Below, one piece after another: positions 25,100-36,807 of a stretch of DNA of 64,000 nucleotides (its first letter is position 1; every line of letters begins with the position of its first letter). The notes under the pieces were generated by a model. The model saw only the letters and a list, made by a program, of their open reading frames with translations, was not told the DNA's origin and did not search any database. The position numbers were made by a program, and so were the translations under genes. The stretch spans positions 1-64,000 of the forward strand of contig JADLSH010000363.1 in the NCBI GenBank assembly GCA_016169945.1, given 5' to 3'. Source of the DNA: Trachythela sp. YZ-2020. Lineage: Eukaryota > Cnidaria > Anthozoa > Malacalcyonacea > Clavulariidae.

Positions 25100-25821
25100 T
25101 TTGGACCTTGACAAGGAAAATGACAAAGATACAATATCTACGAGGAAAGATGCACAGCCATCAAGAATTGAATGTGATGAGGATGCTGTGAGAAAAATTG
25201 AAGAGCAGTTCGCAAGGTTTAATGTTTTCAGGATTGAGCCAACTAGTAGTAGAAATGCAGCCCAAGGGAGCAGTGAACAAGAACAGGTAAGTACAATGTC
25301 AGTCAGGAATGATGAGGACAACCAGCTGTTATCTCTGGCAACAAATGATGTCTCAACTGCTGACATTCAACATGACATGCTTACAGCAAAGAACAGAGGA
25401 ATACAACTAACATGTGAAAATGTGACTCATTGGCTGCTTGAAAAAGATGTACCATTTTTTGATCCACTAAAGAAGAATAAATCAAGAACATTTGGATAAA
25501 CTACCCCCAACTAGTGATTCATTGAAACTGCATGTAGCTCGGTGCAATCATCAAGCCAAAGTATGGCTACAGGCAAACATTGGTGTACAACAAGTTAATT
25601 CCCCCTGTGAAAGTGGTGGCTGGAAGATGTCTGAGGACAACTTGGAAATTATATGGAAAGCATTACCATCTATACCTCAATTCTGTGTCAATTTAATTTC
25701 ATGTGGATGTAAGAAAAAATGTAAAACAGCAGCATGTAAGTGTTATAAAAATGATCTGAAATGTACACCATGCTGTGGTTGTAATGCCAGTGACTGTAGA
25801 AACCCACATGGATTAACATAA
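25100..25821 (+). pseudogene. CXC-element gene tail with tesmin-type CXC motif
   Basis: An acidic linker is followed (25,497 onward) by LPPTSDSLKLHVARCNHQA, a GGWK block and a cysteine cluster CGCKKKCKTAACKCYKND then CTPCCGCNASDC (about 25,705-25,797). The CxCxxxC...CxCxxxxxxC spacing is that of tesmin/TSO1-type CXC domains, which bind zinc and DNA in other proteins. The frame shifts at about 25,095 and 25,495 relative to the preceding block, either as exon junctions or decay. The stop at 25,819-25,821 ends the gene. Confidence 0.65.
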
Positions 25822-28424
25822 GAGTAATTAAAGTGGTTAGTTATTTGTTGTTGTCTACATGATATACAGGACTTGCATTCTTCTACAATGTGGCTTAGCT
25901 TGATGATAATTTGCAGATACATCAAGTTATATACTCTTTTAAAGCTGGAATTGTATAGTACTGTACTTTTCGACTGTGATGGTCAGAGCTACGGTAGCGG
26001 TACCATATACTGAATAGATAATGACTATGCCATAATTGCAATTATACTATAATTATTAAATATGAATAAGTTTGTATTGTCTAACTGGTTAAATTATTTA
26101 TTTTGATGGAAAACACCAGAATCATTTGTTTACTGTACCAAAGCTTTCAATCAGTAATCCTAGATTGTCATCAGTGTAAATCATCATATAATATCTTAAG
26201 TTACAATTTTCTTTGTTATCAAATGGTGCTAGCTCACTATCGTCAGGAGGTTTTAACTTTCTTAATCAACATTTTGATGCTTGCATAATTTTTTTGATTT
26301 ATTTTTTTGGACATTTATCTGTTCAAAACTAATGCATGCATTATTGGTGATGAATGGTATGTGCAGAGGATGGGGTCAAGATAGACCTGGTTCTTATTTT
26401 TTCACATTCTAATAAAATCTGACAACTATCTTGAAAGCCAATCTATCACAAAAACCCTTTAGCCACAACCATTTATTGTCAAGGGATGCAAATTCTATTA
26501 TATGTATCTATGTAAATATGATATGTCATTGTTATCAATCGCATTAACACATCAGCTATGCTGCAATATTACTCTTGTATTTAATTAAATGCTTTATTAT
26601 CATTCCAGCTGAAGAAGCAGTTGGCAGTGGTGTAGCTTAACAGTTGCTAGTGTTTGACTTGCAAGTCAAAGTTATCCCAGGCAAGTAAAAGTCTGTTCTT
26701 AGATTTGCCAAAAAGCAGTCTATATGATTTTTCATATGTTATTATCCCCAAACTGTGGTATTGACTAGGATATTCAGTTTACTGAACAAAATGAAAATAA
26801 TTCTAATGAATATTCACTGCAAGGCAAACTCTTTCACGACTTGTTTCCGTCTAATATATAGATGGGTGCTGAAGGTCAGTACTTAAAAGTTAAAATCTCA
26901 AGTGGCATGTAAATTTTATTCAGGGAAAGCAAATTTCATGACTCGTGGTTGCCCTGAAATAGCAAGTGCAAAAAAAGTCAAGTTACACCACTGGTTGGTT
27001 TTGGTGCAAATGTATGGAGTTTGCTTGCAGAGAATTTGCAATTAATTCTTCAATTGTGTTTTGGCAACAGAGGACAATTCGGTGTGACTATTTTAGCAGC
27101 AATTTAATATCGTGGTATTTTGAAATGAAGACAATTAAGATCAAGTGAGATCACACCCATGGGATAGTCTGTGGCCAATACTAATAAAATACATGTACCT
27201 TGAAAGCAAAGATATGGAACCTGAAATCAAACTTTTGAACATTAATTTGTGTCCAATTTTGATTATGGGAGAAGCGAGACAAATAAACCGTCCTATCTAT
27301 GAAGCTTATCTAAATATTATGCTAAAGTGGAACTTATACTGGAAAGCATAAAGGAAGAGTCCTGAAAGGCTGAATCCAGAACATCAATATGTTAATTATG
27401 TTCCTCACATTAATATTGGCCAATTGTTGAGAATCCAAGCAAGGGACAATCCTGCAAGCTACATGCAGTTCTCTGAAGAAGGATATATTCAACCACAAAG
27501 ACAAAGCAGCAATCTTATGGACAAAAACTGAAATATATATCAAGACTAATATAAACGCTATCGAAGAGAATACTTCTGTTTGTTGTTCAAGCTGGTCGCT
27601 GTGAAAAGTCCTCTGCTGCCAACACAATTGCGGGAAACGATTCATAGATTGTCTGTAAAAAAGCTTCTCTCAATTGTACTGAAGATAACTACTTCTCTGT
27701 TTGGATTAGGAAATCAAAAATAATTCATAAGAATCAAATTATTGCTCGAGAAAGCCAACCTCTCAACGATAGATGGACTGAAAGTACTTCCCATATTAGA
27801 TTCGATACACGTATATAAAGCGTAAACAAATGTGGAAAACTATAAATATTATTAAACGAAATCAGGATAAAATATAAAACGTAGGAATAAACACACATTC
27901 ATCTTTCCAAAGTTAAATTCTTATGTTTAAAATGGAAGTCATAATCAACAATAATTCAGTTTGGTTCGCAAGCTCTGACTCTGATATTAATGTTAATATA
28001 TTAAAGATCAACACGGGAAGATCCGCTTGTCTTTAAAAAGAACTGTAGCTTGTTGTATGTGCAAATTACCGATAGCAACTATAGCACTTAATAGTATGGA
28101 CATTACCGCAGCTGCCAGATGCAAAAAATATATGAAACTTTACAAATTTACCTTATACGAGCCTTTATTTGAGGTGTTGTGATGAAATTTAGGCATATCC
28201 GCGCCATGTTTACATTTTGTTTGACATTGTGGCCGATGCGAATTATGACGTCCGACACGTCGCTCGCTCTGATTGGATAACAAAAAATATTAGCCAATCA
28301 TCGTAAAACATTACGACCTATTTCACAACTCCGCCAAAATTCCATCCATCGTCAAAGCGGCACACCAAAAGCTGAAGTATTCTTTCTAAAAAGCTCAAAT
28401 TTTTTATATTAAATTCCCGAATTA
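25822..28424. other. Non-coding right arm of the CXC element
   Basis: About 2.6 kb between the CXC gene and the right inverted repeat. Open frames are short and motif-less. I see no second gene. Confidence 0.45.
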
Positions 28425-28511
28425 CGGATGGCAACCCCCCAAACCTTCTAAATGAACACTATTCGAAGCGATTTAGCGCGGTTGCCTGCTTGTAACACGA
28501 AATGCCATCAA
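28425..28511 (-). repeat. Right terminal inverted repeat of the CXC element
   Basis: Inverted partner of 19,895-19,981: CGGATGGCAACC at 28,425-28,436 and the 32-bp block at 28,480-28,511. Confidence 0.8.
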
Positions 28512-28616
28512 CAGTAACATTTCATCCTGTAACTGAAACCCGAGATCAAGATATCGATACAAGCTAGTAGTAGTTCTTGCTCCTTATCTAGAACTGTATA
28601 TAATATTAGAGCCTAC

Positions 28617-28820
28617 CTGTGTCTCAGAAACAACTGTCTCAGAAACAACTGCCGCATACTTTGAAGATCGAAACCGCCGAATATTTACACTTGATTGCTC
28701 GTTATTATCGAATCCTTCATGATTGAATATCTGCCCCGATGTACTACTACTAGTACTAGGAAGAAAGAACATCCATACAGCAAGAAAAACGATGTTAATA
28801 AAAGCTTCCATACCATACAC
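28617..28820 (-). CDS. Signal-peptide exon, duplicate copy 1
   Basis: Starts MYGMEAFINIVFLAVWMFF, a convincing signal peptide, followed by a hydrophilic segment (IFNHEGFDNNEQSSVNIRRF) and a splice donor CAG/GTAGGC at 28,616. Two more copies lie at 60,285-60,461 and 62,285-62,455, all on the minus strand. This copy has small in-frame insertions relative to the others (extra SSST and an extra VVSET). Downstream exons are not recognisable here. It may be the first exon of a secreted or membrane protein that has been duplicated with flanking repeat DNA. The family is unknown. Confidence 0.5.
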
Positions 28821-28856
28821 ACGAAGGTAAATAATATTGCAGGTCGCAATCTAGAC

Positions 28857-29653
28857 TAGTGGTGGGCGATATATCGAAAAATATCGATAACTTCGATATT
28901 TGCAAGTATCGTATCGGTATCCATAAGTATTTTCAAGTATCGACAATTTCCATACTTGTCACGTGTTACGAAATTTTTAGTTTTAGTCACTGAACTCTTG
29001 CATAACCGGACTGCGATTACAGTCAAACCGGATGTTGTGTTCCCCTGTATATTGCAACATTGCCATCAATATTGCAATATTCATTGGCTAATTGCTCCGA
29101 GCAAGTTCCAACTGGAACTCGCAAATTGCAATTGTCAACATTCATCAAATTCGTTCTCTTTATATCGAACACGTTTTGACTAAATAGTTATAATGATGTG
29201 ATTTATAGGTAAGCTACAGTATAATTTCGCCTGACCCACTTTTGTATATTCTTCTTTAGGCGCGAGTTGACAATTGCAATTTGCGAGTTCCGGTTGGAAC
29301 TTGCTCGGAGCAATTAGCCAATGAATATTGCAATATTGATGGCAATGTTGCAATATACAGGGGAACACAACATCCGGTTTGACTGTAACAGGGGACTCAT
29401 GAGGAGCAATTGGTAGGGGGAGGGTTAATGGGGATATTATTGGTGCATACAAGGATAGAAGGGACACGGACACTTATGTATATACTTGAGTTGAAAAATA
29501 TCATTTGAGTTGAATTTACTATATTGAAATTTCGGTATACATTCATATACAATTTTGAGTATCGGTATCGAATATCGTATCGAAACAGTGGTATCGAGGC
29601 AAAAGTAACCGGTATCGTATCGAAGTCAAAATTCCCAGTATCGCCCACCACTA
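28857..29653. mobile_element. Nested 797-bp hAT-type non-autonomous element
   Basis: Ends TAGTGGTGGGCGATA (28,857) and its inverse TATCGCCCACCACTA (to 29,653), flanked by the 8-bp duplication ATCTAGAC at 28,849-28,856 and 29,654-29,661. An 8-bp duplication with a TAGTGG-type end is the hAT signature. It inserted into the first bases of the MITE. No transposase is encoded. Confidence 0.88.
29019..29386. mobile_element. Foldback repeat inside the hAT-type element
   Basis: 121-bp arms at 29,019-29,139 and 29,266-29,386, nearly perfectly inverted (about one mismatch noted in the CCAACTGGAAC region), around a 126-bp spacer. It is probably a separate MITE insertion. Confidence 0.8.
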
Positions 29654-30084
29654 ATCTAGACTTGCTCCAAGTCTGTCTCATGCGAAAATACGGGCGGAAG
29701 GAAATTAAGGCGGACGGCGGGCGGGCGGACGCGAATTTTCTCGCCGCCCGTCTCCCGCCCGCATTTCCGCGCGCCCTAATATACTCCCCCTATAAGAGAC
29801 AGACTTGGAGCAAGTCTAGTCGCAATCTGACTGTGTAAAGACGCCAAATTTAGTGCTCCGCGATTTTTACTAAATTTTTTTCATTCTCTCAAGATAGTTT
29901 GTATGTTTTATTACAAAATACATTGGTTAAGAACTCCATCTTACTAACCTGACGGACGTCGATATCAACTTGGGGTTTTACGCGATAATATATTGGCTTG
30001 TTTGTGGATTCTGAGCGATTACTTTGAATTTTGCTTACGCTGAACAGTTGAAAGCTTGCAACGTGATCTAACGAACGTTTCATA

Positions 30085-30100
30085 TTAGCGCGCGCGCTAA
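30085..30100. repeat. 16-bp perfect palindrome upstream of RT ORF
   Basis: TTAGCGCGCGCGCTAA lies 9 bases before the ATG at 30,110. It could be a promoter element or a target-site feature of the retrotransposon. Confidence 0.6.
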
Positions 30101-30109
30101 TTGGGAACA

Positions 30110-32728
30110 ATGTCGCAGCAAATTAATGAAGCAAGATTTCCATGCAATTTATGTGGAAAATCCTTTACTACGGAACGTGGAAGGTCGCGACATTTAAACT
30201 CTTGTCGGAAAAAGCATGCCAACACTGTTCCACAACTCGTGAATCAATCTGGAAGTCAAGTGTCAACAGTAAACACGGGTGTAGCTCAAAACCGAAGCGA
30301 GAGTTATCCTGAGCGATGTGATTTACCATACATCTGGGGAAGTCATACAATAGACGACCTACATCAAATTGTCAATGCGGTATACGAGGAAGTTGTTTTC
30401 TGGCGCAAAAACATCTTTATGTTGCCAAGTGGAGCCGCTGGAAAGTCATTTGTTAAAGAAATGGACAGGTTAATCAGCGCTTGGAACTTTGATTCTGTCA
30501 ATTTGAGCGACATTGCCTTGAAAATTGTTATAATGCCATCACTTCTTCTACAAAAACCTAGTTTTAAATCGAAGTCTAAGGAACACACAATCTGTCTAAA
30601 AAGACGATTACAGTTATGGGAACTCGGTGACTTTGATGCGCTTCTTCGTGAGGGTAGAACTATCCAATCTACATTAACTGCATCTAAGAGGAAGATGACA
30701 CATGAGCAGCTCTCAAAGACATTTGCGAGTCTCATGCTCCGTGGAAAAGTAAACGCAGCTCTCCGTTTGTTAGACGAACAATCTTCGGGTGGTGTGCTAC
30801 CACTTACTGATGAGGTATACGAAGACCTGATAAAGAAACATCCAACTTCTAAACCAGCTGACAACTCCGTTATGATTGAAGGTGAAATACCGTTTGTCGA
30901 TCCAGCCATGTTCGCCAACATTGATGAGTCCACCATATCCAGAGCAGCAATGAATACCAACGGTGCTGCCGGTCTCTCGGGTCTTGATGCGCTTGGTTGG
31001 AGACATATCCTTGTTTCGCGCAATTACGGTGACTGTGGCAAAGATCTTCGCTCGTCACTCGCCTCGATGGCAAGAAAGCTCGCCACACAAAGAGTCGAAA
31101 TTCAGGAAAACCAGTCAACGGGCATTGAAGCATACTTATCCTGCCGTCTAATTCCTCTTGACAAGAACCCTGGTGTTCGGCCCATTGGAATCGGAGAAGT
31201 GCTACGACGCATTATCGGAAAGTCGGTAATTTCTACGACCAAGCCACAAATCATGAAGAGCGCAGGAGACTTACAACTATGTGCTGGTCAACAAGCTGGT
31301 TGTGAGGCTGCTGTACACGCCATGTCAGAAATATTTGCTGAGGAAGAGACGGACGGTGTTTTACTAGTCGATGCCACTAACGCGTTCAACTCTATCAACC
31401 GAAATGTTATGCTCCACAACATACAACATATTTGCCAAGCCATGGCCATCTACACCTACAACTGTTATGCTACAGCGTCTCGCCTGTTCGTGCAAGGAGG
31501 AAAATAAATCACATCTGCTGAGGGCACCACCCAAGGTGATCCGATAGCTATGCCTTTGTATGCGGTGTCAATTACTCCTTTACTACGCATGATCAAGAGA
31601 GACGAAGCTCACGAAGTAAGACACGTCGCCTTCGCAGACGACCTTAGTGGTGCTGGTAAGCTTGTAGAGTTACGTTCTTGGTGGGATAATATCGTCACCC
31701 ATGGTCCTCTTCTAGGTTACCACCCTAGAGCAGATAAATCGTGGTTGATTGTGAAACCTGATCTCGAGCAGACAGCCAACGAAATTTTCGTGCCATGGAA
31801 AACGAGAATTCTAAAACCATCTGTCAACACCTAACAGAAAAAATCGTCCACCAGAACAACGCAACACCAAACGGAGAAACCGAATCCGTTCACTCACTAC
31901 GTCGTCAAGCAACAAACGCGAAAGAGGCAAACGCAAAAATCCAGCTCAACAACCTGAGATTGTCCATGACAACAGAACAGATTCGTGCGAACGACCTAGC
32001 CCAGCTGAAAGGATCCTCGATTTGGCTGACAACACTTCCACTGGCTGATGAGGGATACGTTCTCAACAAGCGAGAGTTTTATGACTCCATCTATCTCCGC
32101 TATCGATGGCAGCTAAAACGTCTTCCCACTCATTGCGCGTGTGGAAAAGCCTTTGCAGTGGATCATGCCTTGTCGTGCTTGAAGGGAGGATTTATTCACC
32201 GTCGACATGATGCGATACGTGATCTTCTTGCCTCTGCCATCGATGAGGTCGCGTACGATGTGTCAACTGAACCGGCTCTTGCTCCTCTAACCGGTGAAAC
32301 GCTCCCAGCAAATGCCAACAGCAGACGAAGCAAGAGTTGACATTGCCGCAAGAGGATTCTGGCAACGATGTGAAAAGGCATTCTTCGATGTCCGGGTATT
32401 CAACCCTTACGCCTCAATATATCGGAACCAGAGCCTTACCAGCGCCTTCAATTCAAACGAAAGAGAAAAGAAGCGGCAATACAACCAAAGAATCGTCGAG
32501 ATTGAGCATGGCTCCTTCACACCAATTGTCTTCAGCGCGAACGGTGGATGTGGAAGAGAAACGCAACATTTTCTTTCGTCTTTGGCAGAGAAAATCGCCA
32601 GTAAGAAACATTTCCCACCCTCCATCGTCATGAGCTGGCTACGAAAAAAGATCGCGTTTTCTCTCCTGCGTTCCCAAGTCGTCTGTATGCGTGGCAGCCG
32701 GCAGAAAAAAATTTTGGGATCACTTTAA
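30110..32728 (+). pseudogene. Non-LTR retrotransposon ORF: C2H2 finger, RT, restriction-like endonuclease
   Basis: Starts MSQQINEARF with a C2H2 finger at once (CNLCGKSFTTERGRSRHLNSC). The RT has LIPLDKNPGVRPIGIGEVLR, VDATNAFNSINRNVML, then EGTTQGDPIAMPLYAV and a FADD catalytic box. The C-terminus has CACGKAFAVDHALSC and RRHDAIRDLL, then ARVDIAARGFW and KAFFDVRVFNPYA, a CCHC plus PD-(D/E)XK arrangement as in R2/NeSL-type site-specific elements. Lesions: an in-frame TAA at 31,505-31,507 inside the RT, frameshifts near 31,800 and 32,300, and an apparent loss of the thumb region at about 31,800. Not functional. The exact clade is uncertain. Confidence 0.7.
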
Positions 32729-32846
32729 GGCTTGGTTACCAAGCACTGAGCTATATGTTCAACTGAACTCACATTACAAATGCACTTTTACTTCCGGCAT
32801 TTTGCATCAGAATATCGAAAGCGGAAGGTAGAATCAAATATATATG

Positions 32847-32895
32847 CAACCTCGTACCCAGGGTCTGTCCTCGGAGGAAAGACCCTGGTATCGGC
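32847..32895 (+). repeat. Left terminal hairpin of the Academ-like element
   Basis: CCAGGGTCT (32,858-32,866) is inverted at AGACCCTGG (32,880-32,888), just inside the outer CAACCTCGT. Confidence 0.75.
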
Positions 32896-33260
32896 TGGTC
32901 ACGTGATAGCATGAAAATTCTCCTCCCGTGGGAGGGTGGGTGAATTATACAATTATGTCATCAGCCTGCATGAATAATTTTAGCCCGCTCGCAGGCTATT
33001 CCGTAAGCCACCATGTTGAAGAATTCGAAGTGTGGGCAATTTCTTTCGTGCTTGGAGTTTGCAATATTAAATAGCTTATACTGTGAGGTTGTTTTAAAAC
33101 CTAAACAGGTGATTTGCCTAGAAAAGGTATTTTTGAATTTGGATATTCTTATTGTCCTACCTACTGGATACGGTAAATCGTTGATTTTTTACTTGCTTCC
33201 TGCCTTGCTGTATGCGAAGAAGCACGGTGTTTCGAAAAGCAAAGTAAACATATATATATG

Positions 33261-33399
33261 TTATTTACCGGTTGCGAGGTCCGGATGAGAAAAACTGTGC
33301 CCGAGGTCTTGAAAAAGGTCCGAGCCCGAAGGGCGAGGGACGTTTTCAAGACCTCGGGCACAGTTTTTCTCATCCGGACCGACGCTGCCGGTAAATAAC
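33261..33399. mobile_element. Foldback MITE with perfect 37-bp arms
   Basis: 33,279-33,315 and 33,343-33,379 are exact inverted repeats (start GTCCGGATGAGAAAAAC), enclosed in a second pair GTTATTTACCGG / CCGGTAAATAAC at 33,260-33,271 and 33,388-33,399. It sits immediately after the first helicase exon, inside the presumed intron. A related CCGGATGAG repeat array occurs at 34,271-34,370. Confidence 0.85.
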
Positions 33400-34270
33400 G
33401 TGTTTATTTTTTAACATAGGTAAAATTTAAGAATTTATTAAACTTGAAAATTCCAATGTGGCGAAATAAGTTGAGATCAGTGCAATTGTGAATTCAAAGC
33501 GAGGCTGACAAAACTTGAACGTTAAAAGAAAACACGAAGACGAAAACTCAAGAAAACTGGCAAGAAACTCACAAAAAAACCATGGTTTCTGTAAAAATGT
33601 ACACGATATTTTTAAATATGGGAGTAGAAAAGCATAGGAATGAAAGGTTTTGGCCTGGTTTTCTGGTATTCCGTGTTTCTTCGACAAGGATATCTTCGTG
33701 TTTACTTGCTTTGGCCATAAAAAACTCACAAAGTGAATCATGCAGTGAATGCATGTGTTTTGACTTCGATCAACGCTTTCTACTAAAACTGGACAATGAA
33801 CAAGGTATGCTGTAATTTTTTTCTGGTCTTTTCACGGTAAAAAACATCCTCAACTTTGTTTGCCAAGGGCCACGGCTTTAATTTTTTTTTGTTTACAACA
33901 TGTATACGAAAAGTACTTTAACAAATGGGCCGAAAAATCATGTTTTCACTACAGTTGGTCCATAGTTTTAAGTTTTATGTATGGAGAAAAGGTTTTTCTT
34001 CTATGATATCTGTTTAAACTGTACTTTTTTAACTTTAATGTGGCCAAATACTGAAATACATGAGCAATAAAACAAATGTGTTATTTTTAATACTCGAGCA
34101 TTTAAAACAAATGTATTAGTTTTCTCGACGTATCGTGCTTAGTATGAAGCCTTTGGAGTTGATGCAATTCATTTTTGTACTCTAACTATCGTTAGGCTAG
34201 CTTTTTGAACTTTTTGGGCAGATTTTTTAATCTAAAAATTGTTTCACTCCTGTGTTTTGTCGCGTAATCC

Positions 34271-34372
34271 AGAGCGGGCCGGATGAGTTTCAGAGCGGGC
34301 CGGATGAGTTTCAGAGCGGGCCGGATGAGTTTCAGAGCGGGCCGGATGCAAAAATCCGGACCGCTCTGAAAC
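34271..34372. repeat. 21-bp tandem repeat, four copies
   Basis: The unit AGAGCGGGCCGGATGAGTTTC repeats with the last copy interrupted, followed by its partial inverse TCCGGACCGCTCTGAAAC. Confidence 0.85.
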
Positions 34373-36511
34373 GCTCGCTAGCCAATCAGATTGCTTTATT
34401 TTCATAGATAAAAAATAACATCAATTATTGTAGTCGTATCACCTTTAAATGCGCTGATTGCAAACCAGATATCACGGTTGGACTCGAGTGGAATTCGGGC
34501 AACTGCTCTCGATGTAAGATCGTCAATAGAAGTTGAGGAAGAGCAAAACGACCCTGAATCAGAAGTACTTGTCTGTGACTTTCATCTCGGCAACAAAGCC
34601 AAGCTTGAAATCGGACACTATAACATTGTGTTCGCACACCCTGAAGCGTTTGTGTCATGTGCTTATGGAAGGAAGTTGATGCAGAGTAAAGCTTACCAGG
34701 AAAACGTCTGTGCGATTGTTGTAGACGAAGCCCATTGTATTTTAGAGTGGTGAGTTTAATACTTTAATGATATTTAATTTTGTTTATAATATTTTGCATA
34801 AGAACAAATTCCAAATATGGATTAATTCCCTGGCTAATTTACTCATGATTTAAAAGGTGTAAGTCTTGTCTATCAATAGTCAAATTTGTATATCAAGATT
34901 TTTTTACATTTTACTAGAAAATTGCTGAGGACAATTGCCCACTCATCTCTTTGGGTTGTTTTATTTTATTGGTTGTTTCTAATAACTCTGTCCAATGCCA
35001 AACCAACCAGCACATATAGTAAAATAAAAACAATATATTATCCTACCATGAATAAATCATATCATAAACAGTAATATCCTTCCCCTAGCCAGCTATCAAA
35101 TAAATTTGACTCCAGCCCTTGGGACACTGGAAGGCGGCTTAAAAGGACCATAGGTTCAGCACATATAGTGTTGTGCTACTTGTGCATCAACAAAGTTTAA
35201 CAAAAATACACATATTGTGTCATTTCAGGGGTAAAGATTTCAGAGTGGACTATGGCAACTTGGCTGTTTTGTGTGCAACATTTTCAAGTGCTCCAGTTGT
35301 AGCCATGACTGCCACAGCAAATAAAAATGATAGAGAATCTATCAAAAAGTCATTGGGTTGAAAACATGTGCAGAAGTTGTTGGCAATCCTGACCGAACAA
35401 ATATTATGTACGAGAAACATTTTAGAGGTGAACCAGATGTGGAATCCCTAGTCAGAATTCTTACTCCCATTGCTGAAGGTTTGTTGAAGGAACAGACAAA
35501 TTATCCTTTGACAATTATCTACATTCCATTGAAGTGGTGTGGATTTGCCTATAAGATATTTGAGTCTGTTTTGGGGAGCAGTCAGTATTTCCCAACAGGA
35601 TCAATCCTAAAATTAGGATATCGAAGCTTGAGCGACAGACTTTGGGGGTGAGACAGGCTTGTAGCAAGTCTTCATTGATGATAACCACATTTGTTAAGTT
35701 TGTATATAGTTTCCCACTATTTAAAGTATCATTCAGGAAGTTGTTGTCATTCATGTTGGTGGAATCTTCACTGCACAAATTGTAAATAAAAATGCCAATT
35801 TGAAAAGTACAGTATATTCTACATATACTGCAGTAATCTAAGCCATGTTGCACCATACTTCATTGATTTACTCAATCAAACTCATGACAACTTTACTCGT
35901 TGAGGGATTAGCATTAAACATTAATGATTTATCAAGAGTTTTTGTCAAATAGTACTGCTTTCTCATGGATGTCCAAGGATTTCCTTTCTGAGTAAAATTG
36001 TTTCGAATATACCTTACCGATTATTGCATTTTCCCGAATGTCCTCGTTTTCATGTGGGTTATATTTAGTGCACAGAAGGGTAAGAATAGGTTCGTAAATT
36101 AATTGGGCTAAAGATTGAAGAAAATCATATGTATTTGTGCACAAAACATGGGGATATAACCTGTACATGCGCCTTCCACTCTAAAACAGTCAAGCATGGA
36201 AACGAGGCCATTGGGGAAAATGTAATAAACCTAAAACGTTAAGGTCTATTAGTAGTGAGTAGAGAAAACAGCCACAAGAATGACAAGAATAAAAGAGTAG
36301 GTACATTGTGGCTTTAGTGATGGTTAAATATCATCTAATACTAAGGAGCACATTAAGTTGCTAAAATTGTCACTTTGTTCATCACCATCCATTTTAAGTT
36401 GCTAAAATTGTCACATTTGTTCATCATCATTTGTTCATCAAACAACTATAAATAAATAAATATTAGTAACTTTTGTTGTTTTTATTAATTATTGTACATG
36501 TTAGCACAATT

Positions 36512-36756
36512 ATACAGCTGAATGAATAGTTGTCTTCTACATAGCTAAAAGGCCAAAGCTAGCTGAAATGTCAAATCCAAGCACGAAAATTATGGTAGAA
36601 AGGACGAGTTTTAATGTAGCTGTGTCTAAAGTTTCAGCTACCTACAGTAATAGTTAAAAGTTTGAATGAAATCATACTTTTTGCACTTGCCTTTGACCTT
36701 TCAGCTTTGGCCTTTTAGCTTTGTTGAGGACAACCTTAATTCATTTAGTTTTATAC
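36512..36756. mobile_element. MITE family M1, copy 1
   Basis: Inverted ends: AGCTAAAAGGCCAAAGCTAG at about 36,543, inverse CTTTGGCCTTTTAGCTTTG at about 36,709. They extend to CAGCTGAATGAAT and its inverse at the borders. It shares ends with 37,668-37,928. Confidence 0.75.
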
Positions 36757-36807
36757 TGACAGAACTTAAATGAGATAAATAAGGGTCAAACAAATATTCA
36801 AAATCAA

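Larger units (their letters stand above)
19895..28511 (+). mobile_element. 8.6-kb DNA transposon with CXC-motif transposase-like gene
   Basis: The ends are inverted copies. A 32-bp perfect block starting TTGATGGCATTTCGTG lies at 19,895-19,926 and is inverted at 28,480-28,511. A second block, GGTTGCCATCCG, lies at 19,970-19,981 and inverted at 28,425-28,436, with identical 43-bp spacing. Between them lies one plus-strand gene (20,457-25,821) of a widespread repeated family. True outer borders are uncertain, because the flanks resemble repeat sequence also found near 61,745-61,785 and no target duplication was found. The gene is split by a nested 1.77-kb insertion and has frameshifts, so this copy is inactive. 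Superfamily not assigned. Confidence 0.72.
28852..29818. mobile_element. MITE with 9-bp target duplication (carrying a nested hAT-type element)
   Basis: Without the nested insertion the element is about 160 bp, with ends TAGACTTGCTCCAAGTCTGT inverted at 29,795-29,818. It is flanked by GTCGCAATC at 28,843-28,851 and 29,819-29,827, a 9-bp target duplication. The uninterrupted target (GGTCGCAATCTGACTG) survives at 60,483 and 63,855, confirming the insertion. Nine-base duplications are typical of Mutator-type elements, so a MULE-related MITE is the best guess. Confidence 0.85.
33013..35651 (+). pseudogene. RecQ-like SF2 helicase of the Academ-like element
   Basis: Coding blocks in order. 33,013-33,242: Q-motif-like LKPKQVICLEKVF and Walker A VLPTGYGKSLIF, ending at a GTAAAC donor. 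34,460-34,751: NIVFAHPEAFVS and the DEAH box VVDEAHCILEW, ending at GTGAGT. 35,229-35,360: GKDFRVDYGNLAVL and motif III VVAMTATANK. 35,358-35,651: VGNPDRTNIMYEK followed by the start of the second RecA-like domain. The order and spacing are those of RecQ-type 3'-5' helicases. The second domain is truncated, and a frame change occurs at 35,358. The gaps are either introns, one containing a foldback, or losses. Confidence 0.75.

Noticed and set aside
28956..29473. Two ORFs sharing the peptide ITVKPDVVFPCILQHCHQYC
   Set aside because: They are simply the two arms of the 121-bp foldback read on opposite strands, not a conserved protein.
29524..29838. 104-codon plus-strand ORF
   Set aside because: Spans the border of the hAT-type element and the MITE; an artefact of junction sequence.
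30364..31023. 219-codon minus-strand ORF
   Set aside because: Lies opposite the RT ORF and has no motif; a coding shadow.
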